A stretch of DNA of 64,000 nucleotides from Whitmania pigra (Eukaryota; Annelida; Clitellata; Hirudinida; Haemopidae), in contig JAJTWR010000159.1 in assembly GCA_021613335.1 (NCBI GenBank), positions 3,221,001 to 3,285,000 on the forward strand, in the 5' to 3' direction. The position numbers and the translations under genes were made by a program. Each line of letters opens with the position of its first letter. The stretch's first letter is position 1. Under the pieces are notes generated by a model that made no database searches, was not told the DNA's origin, and saw only the letters and a program-made list of their open reading frames with translations. This document shows positions 21,861 through 36,009 of this stretch, in pieces.

Positions 21861-24145
21861 ATGGCTTCGAATCAGAATTTGTCTCCTTCCTCGCATTTCG
21901 ATGCCTCGTGTCTTGCGAAGCACAAACTCAAGACGAAAGCCAAAAAACGACTTTTGGAAAACTCCAACGACATCGACTTCAAGTCCAAGAGACGACACGT
22001 GCAACCGAGATTAAGTGACGATGGCGAAAGAAATGACTTTTTAACCGACGATGAAGACGCATCCGCCACTTCTCAGAGGAAAAATGAAATCGGAACAGAA
22101 GTGAAATCGAGCGACTTTGAGTTGGACAATTCAGAAAAGATGGAAACAAGGAAGGAATCCGAGAATTTCCTCAACAAATCGGTCACTTCGTGCTGCTTCA
22201 AGCCTTCATTTTCCACGAAAAGCATCTCAAACTTCGTGTCGAAAAAGTTCTCAGCAAACAAATTCGTTCGCGTGTTGTTCCCTCCTCCGCCAACGACATC
22301 TCAGACTTCAAAGTTGTGCAAAACAACCTCGGAGCTGAAGAAACAGCCAGCCACCTTCTCCATCGACAGTCTGCTCATGAGACGAACGATGGGAGATCAA
22401 CATGTTCTGAAGGCTTCTGAAGAATCTTTGAATCACGAGAGTTTGTCAACAGTGGACGAAGAGGATGAAGAAAAACATTTGATCGACAAAAATTATCGCA
22501 CAAATGAAATGCTAGGTTGGTTGATCATCTTTTGACTGATACTAATTATTAATTACTAGTAATTATATTAATTATTGATAGATTTTCTGTCATTTTTATT
22601 GAAAGCTATGAAATAGATGTTTTTTAAAATGAAACATTTACTTTTTTTTGTATCCAATGAAGGTGCGATAAAAATAGATCATGACGATTACACGGGAGCC
22701 AATCAACAGAGTCCAACGTTTGAATCGAAATCGGCTATTGGTTCCCACAATTTTAAGATCTCTCCTGACCCAACGGACAACTTTTCAGCGTATTCAGCGG
22801 ACCAAAATCAATTTTTCAATTCATCGTCAATCAATGCGCCTCCAATCAATCAATCCTCAACCAACACGTCCTCTCAGAAGCCAATCAGGCAACAGTTCAA
22901 TTCATCAACTTCTGGGTTCAAGTTTCTGTCCAAGGAGAACATGCCGAGGTCGTCCAGGGACCTCCTCTCCTGTGTTCAGTGCAGACTCGAAACGAAGGAT
23001 CTCTGGGACAAATTTTTCGAACTTGGAACTGAAATGATCATTACCAAGTCTGGCAGGTCGGAATCGTTGCTAAATATTCATAATTTATTAGATACTAATA
23101 AATACTGCGTTTATTAATAATTGCTGTTAAATATTCATATTATTTCTCAATTCATAATAATCACTAGACCTTGAGTTGTGTTCGTTAATAATTGTTACTT
23201 GCTGTTCGTTTTGATTTTCAAAATTAATCACAAAATTAAATGTGACTTAATGTTTAATCACAATCATTTTAATGAGCTAATGAATATTCATGACAGGAGA
23301 ATGTTTCCCACGCTGAGAGTGTCCTTCACAGGACTGAATAGCATTACGAGTCTCGAAAGTTCAAAGTTCAACGTCCTCATGGACATCGTTCCAGTCGACA
23401 CTAAACGCTACAGGTCACTATAATAATTTATTCAAACATTAACATAATATTAATATTAATATTAACATAATTAATTACACATTTTTATAATGTTATTAAT
23501 TTCGAGATGTAATAGTTAAAATGCGAAGTCAGGTTATTTATTGTTGAGTTCCAACCTTAATTTAATCCGTCTTAACCATTAAGTAGCAGTAAAATATTTT
23601 TAATAGAATTAATGTTAAAAATCAATCCAACCAATTAAGCCATTAAATCATCATCCTTCCAATCAGATACGCCTACCACAGATCATCCTGGTTGGTCGCG
23701 GGTAAGGCAGACCCTCCCCTGCCAACGAGGTTGTACCTTCATCCCGATTCTCCTTTCAACTATGAACAGCTTTCCAAGCAGACTGTTTCCTTTGAGAAGA
23801 TCAAACTCACCAACAACATGCTAGACAAGACTGGCCACGTAATGATAATGTGCTATTGTCATAATAGTTATTAAGCATAAATTATGTAATGATGCAATGA
23901 TATTAATTCTGCAAATAAATGATAATCATGATAACAACTAAGCATAAAGTAGGTTAATGGTAATGGTTAATTGGTTCCAATCGGCAGATAATCTTGAACT
24001 CGATGCACAAGTACCAGCCAAGGATCAGATTGGTTGTCAAGGGCAACGGATCTGACGAATCCTCTCCTGCTGAACTTTCCAAGACATTTGTCTTTCCTGA
24101 GACCGTTTTCATTGCTGTGACTGCTTATCAAAACCAGCTGGTTAG

Positions 24146-24220
<75 letters not shown>

Positions 24221-24264
24221 ATCATCATCATCATCATCATTCATCATCATCATCATCATCATCA

Positions 24265-24302
<38 letters not shown>

Positions 24303-24363
24303 TCATCATCATCATCATCATCATCATCATTCATCATCATCATCATCATCATCGTCGTCGTCG

Positions 24364-24395
<32 letters not shown>

Positions 24396-24424
24396 ATCAT
24401 CATCATCATCATCATTCATCATCA

Positions 24425-24459
<35 letters not shown>

Positions 24460-27400
24460 ATTGTCGTCATTATCATAGTGATGTACAATTGTAGGTTCGT
24501 ATAGTCATGGTTCTTTATGCGTTATGTCGCGAGAGCTCGCACGACTTGTCACAGGAATGGATTAACATTATTATATAATATAATTATTATATAATGTTAA
24601 TTTATTAATGATAAATAATTATTAATATGATTTATAATTGTCAGATAACAAAGTTGAAAATTGACAGCAACCCGTTTGCAAAAGGCTTTCGTGATTCTTC
24701 AAGACTAAGTGATCTCGACAGGTTAATCATTTTAATTTTTTAAATATTTTTATCTTAATATTTATAATATTTTAATTTATATTGTGGTGGTATTTTATTA
24801 ATAATCAAGAAAAATTAGCTATTTATTGAGTGTAAGGACAGGATGAGGGCGATATCTCGTCCATGACAATCACCTCATTAACAGTCCGTGATGACGTCAT
24901 AAGAAATTTGAATTCAATTCGACGTCATCGGATGACAGAAGCTGATTGGTTGATGAGACGTATAAACGTTTTAAAAGGGGAATAAAATCTGGTTTAAACT
25001 GGGAAATAAATATTCTCCATGGAAACAGGAACAAGATTTAGATGCTGCGAAATGACTTGATAAAGAAGCTACGAACTGGCTGAATGAATAATGCAACAAC
25101 AACAACAATAATAATAATAATAATACAAAGAAGAATAACAATAATAATAATAATATTAAAAAACAATAACAAACTCGATGGAGATGGACACGTCAGCACA
25201 AGAGCACACAACATGGAAATGTCGAGTCCTATTCGGACATAGGAGCAGATCTACGGATGCGATAAAAGAGGAACAGTGCAATCCTATAAGAATGCATCGG
25301 TCAGCAAGTTTCTTATTTCCTGTTGATGTATTGTTATCTCTCTTCCTCATCTGTCACGCTCTCTTCTCTCACAAGTCTCATCACTATCTCACCCACTTAT
25401 CAGAAACCCCATTCTGTCGACTCTTTTAATTCTTCCACGACTGACTGACTGAGCTTCTGAGTAAGTGAGTGAGTTTATCAAGAATGTTTAAATTGAATTA
25501 TTATTATTATTATTATATTATTTTATATGAATAAGTTTCATTGAATTTTGATTCCACTGCGTTCCTTCACTTCCGACTTTTGACCCACATTTCAACGAAT
25601 AGGAGAGTGGCTGTCTATTTATTTCCACCAATAGAAACTCAGGTTCATCTGAAACTCGGTCATCGGTCAACTCTTTACAAACTTCTTGAGTGAATCTTTA
25701 TCTGTTCGATCGGTAATTTAAACTGGAATTTCCATTCGATTCTACCAACGGATAGATAGATAGATAGATGGAAAAACCGCGGATGAGTTTCAGTTTCTGA
25801 GGGGCATAAACTTCGGTTTGGAGATGGATTCATCCAGGAACAAATTCAATCCACGTAGGGTGGCAATTATGAGACGCAAATAGGAAACGGAAGGATGATG
25901 TGGAGATGAATGAATGAATGAAAGAAGGAATGAATGAAGGAAGGAAAGTGGAAGAGAAGAAGCGCTGGTCAAGCGCTGAGCAGTGACCCAGTGTGCGCCT
26001 CATGTGCAGCGCTCTGTTGAGTTGTCAGGATCAAGTGAGTTCAGGTCGAATATAGATGAGTTGTGGATATGAGATGCGCGCCATCTATTGACCGGAGATG
26101 TTTTCCAATTGCCGAGCGTGCCAACCCTTTCCACATCTGTGGACGGTCGGATGGATGGATGGATAAATGAATGTATCGAGTGATAGATGAGTGAATGGCA
26201 GATAGATGGATGGATCGATGGATGATTGGATAAATAAAGGAATGATGATAAAGGCTGAATGATTGGATGGATAAGTGGAGAGATGAATGATGGTGTGATT
26301 GATGGATTGAAACAGGGACGTCATAGGAGGCGGAGGATCGGGGATGTTGTTTGGTCTTCCAACACGCGACCCTTTCGACAACTACTTCATGCATCATCAC
26401 TTGGTCAACTCTCATATTTACAACAAGCTCGAGGGCGTGGCTTCCTTCTGTCAATCTTCTCCTAACTCCTCCCAAATGACTCATCAGTTGACATCTAATC
26501 AGATGGATTCAGAGCAGTCGATAACAAACGCTCGCCACCACATCATGACCAGTGGGAAGATTCCAGGTACTTTAGCGAGTAAACAAATAATAAGTAATAA
26601 TAATGCTGTCGATGATACTACTAATTATAAATTAACATAAATTATGGTAATTGAACTGACCTAACAATAAAAATGCTGAATAATCCTCAGAGCACATGAA
26701 ATCATCGGGTAAAGACTTCACTTCAAGACCACCTCACGACTCTTTCAACCTCATGTCACTCAGAAATCCTCACGTGACCATAAACAGACCGAACCACGCC
26801 CCTTACTTCAACTTCTTCCAACAGCCACACTTCCCCAACAATGCCGACAAGAACATGTTGGCAGTGTTGTACAGCAACTTCATAAAACTGCAGCAACAAC
26901 AACACAGGTTTCTCGTCCATCAACAACAGCAACTCATCTCACACCAACAACAACAACAACAAGGGTCGTCGAAGAACTACCAGCAGCAACAAGAATCACT
27001 GGACAGATGCAAGATCATGGACATGTCCATCTCTCCTCCTCAGCATCTCCATTCTCTGTTGTTCCTCAACAGTTTGGCTGCTGCTTCCCTCACTTCGCAA
27101 ACTCCTGATCAGCTCCAGAGACAACAACTTTTCCAACTTCATCAGATGCTCAACAAACACGCGCCCAAAAATGGTTGGTTTGTTGCAGAGAGGAAAGATC
27201 TTGGAATTCATTTGCGGAGATGTGGTTTTGTGTTGAAATGTTGTAAAACTTGTTTCAATTATTTTCCTTTTTGTTGAAATCGTTTGAAATTCGTTTTGGG
27301 GATCAAGTTCGGACGGAGGTTTAATAACACGTACTTTTGTGCGCAACAACTAACAGTAGCGGAGTCGATCTCATCATCATGAATAACATTGTTAACATGT

Positions 27401-27770
27401 ATTTCTTGTGACTGTTCATCCACATTTTACATTTTACATTTCAGTTTCCAAGAGTCCAAACGATGTGAAATCAGACGAAAAAGCAAAAGATCCAAACTCC
27501 AGATCGAGTGAGAATGATGAGGACGACGACGACGAAGAGGACGTGGAAGTTGAAGACTTGAACTGCGAACAAAACGAGATGAGCACTGGAAGCGAGGACA
27601 TGGAGGTCCAGAGAAGCACCAAGGAAGATGGAGGATCAGAAGGAAGATCAGAAGGAAGATCCGAGGAAAGATCTGACGATTTCTTTCCTGAAACTTCCAG
27701 TAGAACCTCAACGACAGAATCTCCATTCCATTTTTTCAATGGAAGTCCATCATCTGAATTGATTCGCTGA
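21861..27770 (+). CDS. TBX20: T-box transcription factor, TBX20 (midline/H15) class
   Basis: Nine exons: 21861-22515, 22663-23056, 23297-23413, 23667-23838, 23988-24140, 24645-24721, 26316-26566, 26691-27173, 27445-27770; 875 residues. The T-box DNA-binding domain (about residues 323-523) reads [101 protein letters not shown] and [20 protein letters not shown], closest to TBX20, a regulator of heart, neural and epidermal patterning. The N-terminal 320 residues are basic/acidic and low complexity; the C terminus has a Gln/His-rich stretch (about residues 672-708) and a final acidic block ([18 protein letters not shown]). It is about twice the vertebrate length. T-box exons are certain; exon 7 joins in phase across a 1.6-kb intron that might hide another exon. 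AATAAA overlaps the stop at 27770-27775. Confidence 0.93.
24149..24477. repeat. (ATC)n array in TBX20 intron 5
   Basis: About 330 bp of ATC/ATCATT/GTC repeats starting within 10 bp of the donor that follows the T-box exon ending at 24140. Long histidine or isoleucine frames over it are artefacts. Confidence 0.95.
24891..24928. promoter_or_regulatory. Paired CRE-like sites in TBX20 intron 6
   Basis: A perfect ATGACGTCAT at 24891-24900 and GACGTCAT at 24921-24928, 20 bp apart. The same palindrome occurs upstream of the gene at 20464. A role as an intronic CREB/ATF enhancer is inference. Confidence 0.35.
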
Positions 27771-29120
27771 ATAAATGAAACTGAAAATGAAAAGATTAAT
27801 AATGATATTAAATGTTGAAATTTATTTGATGAAATGATTAATAAATAGAAAAAGAAAAAAATTAAGTATTTTTAAAAAATCTTGAAAAAGAATATTGAAA
27901 TCGGTGATTGATATTAGTCAACAAATGACATTTAAATGCTACGTCACATCGAAATAAAACTCATTTGGAGATGAAAACTGCTGAGTTGAAACGTTTGTTT
28001 TGCATTTTCATGACTTGATTAATTTAAAAAAAAATTTATTTGCTTTATTTATATTTTATTTATTCTGTCCTTTCGAATAAAACTGTTGGAAAATAAATTT
28101 TAAAGCCTCAAATATTTATGAATACTTGTGTTATTTGTCACATTATATCTGAACTACAAGAATTTATATCGACAGTAACTTTATATTAGCCATTAACAAA
28201 ATTATTTCATCATTAAAAAAATAATTTCCCAATACAATAAAATGAATTCCTAAAATATTAAAATTATCCCCTAATTTAACATTAACATTTCCTACTTTAA
28301 TAGATTTATTTCCTAATTAAAGAAAACAATTCTTGGCATCAAAAATCGAACTGCTAGCCATTTTGAATGACAAAATTGCAGCAACAGAGCAGAGCATGAA
28401 GAATTCTGCTCAATGAAGCGTGAAGAAGAGCGGTGCAAATAGATGTCCGTTGGGGCGTGTTAATGTTAAAAGGTCGTAACGGACACGCTTCGGGGAATCT
28501 CTGTCCAAGAATTATTCTCCCAAACAACGCTGTTGTCGTAGTAACTCATCAAAGTCCACATCCGCAAGACTTTGGTTTTACAAGTAAAAATAAAAACTAA
28601 AAACAATTTGCAACACAAACAAACAACACTTTTGCATTTCAATCGTTCAAATTCAAGTTCACTTTTAAACGAACCTGGTGTTAGAAATGTTTGAGAACCA
28701 ATCACCAGTCATTCAATCCTCATAGCAGTTCGTCTTAAATCCAAATCAGCTTAGTCATGCAACAGACTTTAACCAAAAAAAAAAATATAAATAAAAATAA
28801 AAATAAAAAATAAATAAACGTAGCAGTAGGTTGTCATGGAGATGTGTCCGTGTAATTTTTGTGATGCCAACGAGGCAGGAATTCTTGGAAGGAAGCTGAA
28901 TGCCTGTCGGAGTTGGAGATGGAGAGGCAGAGGATGGAGGCGACTTTTCAAGCAGGACATTTGATCCCTGACGACCCCCCAAGTTTTCCGATCCTCTTCT
29001 CCTTCTATTCGTTTCCTTCTCTTCCATGCTTATGCGCCAACCGTGACGTCATGATGATGGTCATGCGGTCGGTGATGATAGCGATCGTGTTTATGGTTAA
29101 GGTCAGTTAAATGGATCCAT

Positions 29121-29160
29121 TGACGATGATGATGACGATGGTGATGACGATGACGATGAT

Positions 29161-29195
<35 letters not shown>

Positions 29196-29207
29196 TGATG
29201 ACGATGA

Positions 29208-29238
<31 letters not shown>

Positions 29239-29246
29239 GATGATGA

Positions 29247-29290
<44 letters not shown>

Positions 29291-29291
29291 C

Positions 29292-29384
<93 letters not shown>
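29121..29384. repeat. (GAT/GAC)n microsatellite
   Basis: About 260 bp; the left part mixes GATGAC, the right part is nearly pure GAT. Confidence 0.95.
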
Positions 29385-29385
<1 letters not shown>

Positions 29386-30090
29386 TTATGATAACAATAT
29401 CGGTGTTGAACTGAAACAAGCGTTCTTAGCGAGACAGAGAAAGAAACAGAGACACTCAATCACAAGCGCACATAAGCACGTGTGTCAGGATGCATTAGTC
29501 TCCTCTCGTCGGCATTGTCAGGGCGTGTCGTGCACTGTATACGTCGAGTCAGCGCCAAGCCGTGATCCGCAATGTGAAGGTCATCTGAACGCATCTCAAT
29601 CCAAGTGGCTGGCACTGCAAAACTCCTCGGAAGGAATAATATTTCCACTGTTCCATTGCAAATCATCATCAGTAATCATCGTAGTAATCATCATCATCGA
29701 CCGGTGGAAAGGAAAAAGAGTTTTCAACTTGGCGCCGGTTTTGGCGCAAGGATTTTAGCGCATTGCGCGTCTCGGCGCACGACAGACCGGTCGTAGCACG
29801 TGGGTCAACGGAGCTTGAAATTATTGTCGTTTCAAGCGTTTGGACGATCTGTAAATAAATTGATGCATTCCTACAGGCGTGAAGTGATGTGCATTATTAA
29901 TGATCCATTCACACATATGCTCACCGTCATCATCATCAACAATATCACCGCCATCATCATCATCGTCACAGTTATCAGCAACGTCATTATAATCATCATA
30001 CTTATCAACCTTCCTCGTTCAACACAGACCAACATCACCAAAGGAAGAATTATATCGACACGATAATGATGACGACTATGATGACGATGA

Positions 30091-30180
30091 CGATGACTAC
30101 TATAATGACGATGATGATGACGATGACTACTATAATGACGATGATGATGACGATGACTACTATAATGACGATGATGATGA
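30091..30180. repeat. 30-bp minisatellite, three identical copies
   Basis: Copies at 30091-30120, 30121-30150 and 30151-30180 are identical, built from GAT/GAC triplets plus a CTACTATAAT block, with a partial copy on the left. Confidence 0.9.
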
Positions 30181-30900
30181 CGATGACGACGAGGATGACC
30201 GTGAACAGCATCATCAACATGTGGCAGCATGCAATATCGCAGCATTAAGGAAGAGTTTTACAGAGGAATTAGAATGACTGGAGTTGTGCCTCTTATCTCG
30301 ATGTCATCACCATCGACGTCCGCAACTTTATTCCCAGTAAAAACACCCTCGCGGCCTTTGCACCATCCCACTCCGCCGTTTCCTTCGCACTTTTTTTCAG
30401 TGAACTCCTTCGATTCTGAAATTATATTCGACTTTTCAGTAGTGCGATGTGTGTCTCAGTAGTTGTATGTCTTTTGTAAAATTTGTAAAATTCCTCAGTT
30501 ACAAATGAAGTGTTTGTCATTGCAAGAATTTTGATGTTTATAATATTCCTATTACTAGTCCTAAATGTTTACTGAATTATTGTTAAGAATTATGAATGCA
30601 TTCGATAGTATGACCGGTTTAAAAAGTCTTTAAATCACAGAACATGCATATGCATCTGAATTCAAATCATAAAATGTCACACAGATACAAGTGCTGGTGT
30701 GTCACGTCACACGGACGCTTGCGTAGGTGACGCAAACCTTCGTCCTCGTGCGTGAAGGTAATCTCCATGCGAACCCCATTCCTATCAGCGCATAAATAAT
30801 TTTTCCATTTCCACAGGGGGCGTTGATAAACACGTTTCCCGCCTCCTCTCGATCCATTTGCACTGCGCGTTGTTCACTTTCGCACATCATATTCGTCTGA

Positions 30901-30989
30901 TGTGGGAATGTGGGGATGTGGGGATGTGGGGATGTGGAGATGTGGGGATGTGGGGGTGTGGGGATGTGGGGATGTGGGGGTGTGGGGGT
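30901..30989. repeat. G-rich minisatellite, unit close to TGTGGGGA
   Basis: About ten copies of TGTGGGGATG/TGTGGGGG variants. The plus strand carries runs of four or five G at a regular 9-bp step. Confidence 0.85.
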
Positions 30990-33460
30990 CTGCGCTCCTA
31001 CTGCTCCATGCCCCCCTCCATTGGCCTTCCTTCGTGTGCCGACCATATTTATCTCTTTGACCATATCTCCATGCAGTGACGATGACGACGATGATGTTGA
31101 TGGCAATGTCTCCACGATGGTGACGGTTTCAAGGTTTTCTAATATTCTTATTATTAGTTAAATTTAATTGACTTTAATTGAGTTGAATTTCAATATTCTT
31201 ATTATTAGTTCAATTTAACTTCAAAACTTGAGCATTATTCTCTGAATTAATCATCAAAGAATGAAACTGAAATACTGCAACCATTCAGGCACTATCGAGA
31301 CGGTTGTCCGCATTGAATGAACAAGTATTCTTAAATTCTACTGTTAGATTTGATTATTATGTTTAATAATATTTAATGTATTCCTATATTCTATTATTAG
31401 ATTTGGTTATTATGTTTGATTATCTTGTTTAATATTATTTTTTGCAAAAATAATAAAAGGAAAACTCCCAACGATGATATTCACAAAACTGTGACAGATT
31501 TCTTTTCCTTTAAGAACAGTGGTTAACTTCAATAAATTGTACCTGTTCGCGTGTTTCGACATCTTGGAGGAAGTTCAATTCTTTGCTTGTTTAGTACAAT
31601 ATTGAGTGAATGTTTCAGTGAATGAAATGCAAATTTGCTGAAGTTTAGCTATTTATTTATTTATTTATTTTGTTTATTTATTTATTTAAAGTCACAAACC
31701 GCAGGCAGCATCTATCCATTCCTGAAACATTTATATCCCGAACACAATCAAATTCAATCGTCAGCGAAACACTTTCACAAGTTTAGTCTTGAAATTTCAA
31801 GTCTTGCAATCTCCGATGGTATCTTAGATGTTGAGTGTGATAGTATCAGGTCAATCCGCTAAAACAAGTTCATCCGGGGTCAATTCGCATTTCATTGGCG
31901 TTGCGACTCCCTTGATACTTTCCTCAACTTTTACGATTAGATGAACGGATCCTCTTAACATATTATCTTACATATTTGCTCTTAATTTCAATATTCCTAA
32001 TCTTGCCAGCTGCACTAAGCACTTATTTCATGTTCGACTTCAATGTTCATCAAATTGTGAAGTCTAATAACCAAACATGTTCACATTAAGCTTCGTTTTG
32101 ACTTTATTAGCTTAATAATAAGTTGTTTTGTGATCGACAGCTTATGGCTGGATCAGTTTGAAGTTGCTCTCAGCTCAAATGTCCATGAAAAGTCAAATTT
32201 TCGTGACTCTCATATTCGAGACTCATTCGAGTTTCAGCGTCAGTTGGGAGTTTGTTGATAACAACGAGATCTCGAAAATGCATCCCTGCAGAGAAATTTA
32301 CCGCAGAGTGGATTTGGATGCTGACCGATCTTGTGCCGATAAAACGAGGCGAAAATAATCAGATTATGCCAATAAATTATAATGCAAACAAATGTTTCCG
32401 TAAACAAACTTCATAAATATAAATGAATCTGTTGAGGTAAAAAATGATTTCAGTTGCAATTGACGATTGTTGGGTACAAATCAGACATAAATAAGTGGAT
32501 GGTAGTTCTAAAGGAATGAATTAAACATTTTCTGCAAATTATTAATACAAATTGATTTAACAATTATTAAAAATTATCTGTAGTAATACTATACAATATC
32601 GCATCATCTTTTCGAATCATCGAATGAGTTAATAATTAATAAATTAAATAACAAATACGATTGAATCATTCTATAAATTATGTGATATTTTACTACGCAT
32701 GTTCTTAATTAGAATTACAAACATAATTTCACATTTAAAATTAAAATTTCAAAGGAATTTCAATTTAAACGTAAAATGATTTCACTCGCTAGGTGGATAG
32801 ATTTCTGCGAGAGCTACTACGAAGCGAGCGTGTTTGATATTTCGCAATTAGTTAAAAATTAATATTTAAATATGTTAAAATTAAGGCAATACATAAATAA
32901 TTTAGATGATTCACTACATAAATAATTTGGCAATTTTAATGAATAAACTGATATGATGTAATATGATGAAATAATTCAAATAGTTAAGTAATGCGTTAAT
33001 AGTAAGTTAAATGCGTTACTTTATAATCTCGTTTTGATAATGCGAAAGATTATTTTGCTTCGAACTAATAATAGATTTGAAAAAACTTTATTGCAGTCTG
33101 TAAAAATATAGCCACTTCAATGAAGTTTTGTTGAGCGTTCCTTTTCGAGGCCACCAAAGACTGAAGCATGTCTGACAAACAACCTTCATTCCTAACTCCG
33201 TTGACAGATAATTCATACAAACATAATATTACACTGACCATTCTCTGATATAAATCCAAAGTAAGTATTATATTTTTTAGTTTCGTCTATTCAAATATTA
33301 TAATTATTATTATTATTTGGGTCAAAACGCCTTATAACCTGGGAGAAACGTTCTTTCAAATTGAAGAAAAACCCCAATTCGTAATTGGAATCGATGTAAC
33401 GGGAATCCCTAACATCAAGTTAGAACATTACGTCTTCACTTTCTAACTTTTATTTCTGGG

Positions 33461-34072
<612 letters not shown>

Positions 34073-34280
34073 CCACGACTTCTTTGTAACTAATTTGAAG
34101 GCTGCTCTTTTTCAGCGTTTCAAGAAAAGTTGAAACTCAACGAGACTTAGTTTTGTTGTTGTTGTTGCGATTAATTCTTTTTAATTTACGAATGCAATTA
34201 AATTTACGGACAATCCTATTTTTAACATCACCAATCCTTTAATCAGGATTCGATGTATTACTATCATCATCATCACCATT

Positions 34281-34600
<320 letters not shown>

Positions 34601-36009
34601 AATGTGATTGGCAATGAAATATTGTCTGATAGTTACTTGCAACAAGCAACTGACAAGCTGTCAATCAGAACATACTTATTATGTGAATAAATATTTATTT
34701 CGACATAAAATAATTCAATTTAGATAGTAAACAAATAAAGAAGTAAAGATAGATATTTTTTGTTTATTGTGAAATCTGAATCATCAATATATTTTAATAT
34801 CTATTCATTCGATTAATAATTATTCGATGATCGTATGCCAAGGTTGAATTCTATGTTAATTATAAATACAGAAGCATCCAAAGAGGCAGACAGTGCGTGT
34901 TGTTGTGCAGTGATGATCGCACGTTGTTCTTCTTCTTCTTCTTGTTTTTGCACATTTTCACTCGGTGAACTCTTGCTTCGACTATTTATTTTTAAACCTT
35001 TATATATTTATTTTTAAAGTTGACCACCAACTAAATATAATAATAATATTATTGTTACTAATATAATAAGGTTCAATAGATAGTTTATTATTATTAAATG
35101 AAAATAAACCAGAAACTTATCATTTATAATGCAACTAAACAGTCTTTTAATGCACCCTGTATATCAGTAAAGGTAGAATACATTAACCTGGATCCATTTT
35201 TTCAAATGGGTCAGGTCATTTGTGGAGGAAGCCTGCTGGATCAGAACGCAGCAAGTATCGAACCTGCTGCTCTTAATTGGTACAAAAAAGAGAGATGGTG
35301 AAAATGTACGTGAGAGCGGATGTAGAAAAAGTAAACAGTCCCTGAATCAGTGATGCTAACTTCTCATCAGCGTTCAACGCTCCCAAGGAGGTACGCCAAG
35401 GTTTTTGGGGAGAATTAACCACGCCTCAGCTCGTAGTTTTTTTAAGCTGTTTCTATTGACCTATTCATCAGAGTGTGACGCACCTGCTTAACCTGACCCA
35501 ATTTCATTGTCCCGTGACACCATTTCGTCTGCGTCTCCTGGACAGCCCGTGGATCCTAAAGATAGCTTTGAATTCCCAGGCCTGATAAATATTATCTGGC
35601 ATTTCACAATCTCTGTGCGGACGTAATAGACTGAGGCCTGTGATCGAAATACGCGAACCTGTTTCACAATGTCTCGCTTGTTTAGAGTCGGTCTCCGTCA
35701 ATAGATTAATAGCTGTAGGACTACGAACATGCGCCGTACGATCCTGTTGTGTCAGAGTGTTTGTGAGGATTATTAAAACAGACGATAAAGCTCTTTCCAG
35801 CCGCTACAAGATGTTTTCAAGTCAGGAAAATTTATTTATTTCTACATCCGGGGAGAGATTAAATGCTCCTTTGAGCCTTGCTTCATGAAGCCTTGTTATA
35901 TTTTTATTCGCGATTTGGCGACGACATAAAAAAACAAGCAAGGAACAAGTCAGTCGTTATTTTAGAATCCTACCGTACAAAGTTTTCAACAATTTTTGTC
36001 GTGGGTGTC

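Noticed and set aside
23994..24494. Plus-strand frame running from the T-box exon into poly-His
   Set aside because: The T-box exon ends at a donor at 24140 and the next exon ([11 protein letters not shown]) starts at 24645; the His tract is intronic ATC repeat.
30702..31115. Minus-strand 137-codon frame with Pro-His repeats
   Set aside because: The repeat is the translated G-rich minisatellite; the flanks have no recognisable protein.
32158..32358. Plus-strand frame of 66 codons (MKLLSAQMSMKSQIFV...)
   Set aside because: No splice partner, no motif, ordinary length for chance in this DNA.
33065..33259. Minus-strand frame of 64 codons resembling a small secreted peptide
   Set aside because: It has a hydrophobic start and two Cys, but no clear signal cleavage, dibasic layout, promoter or partner exon.
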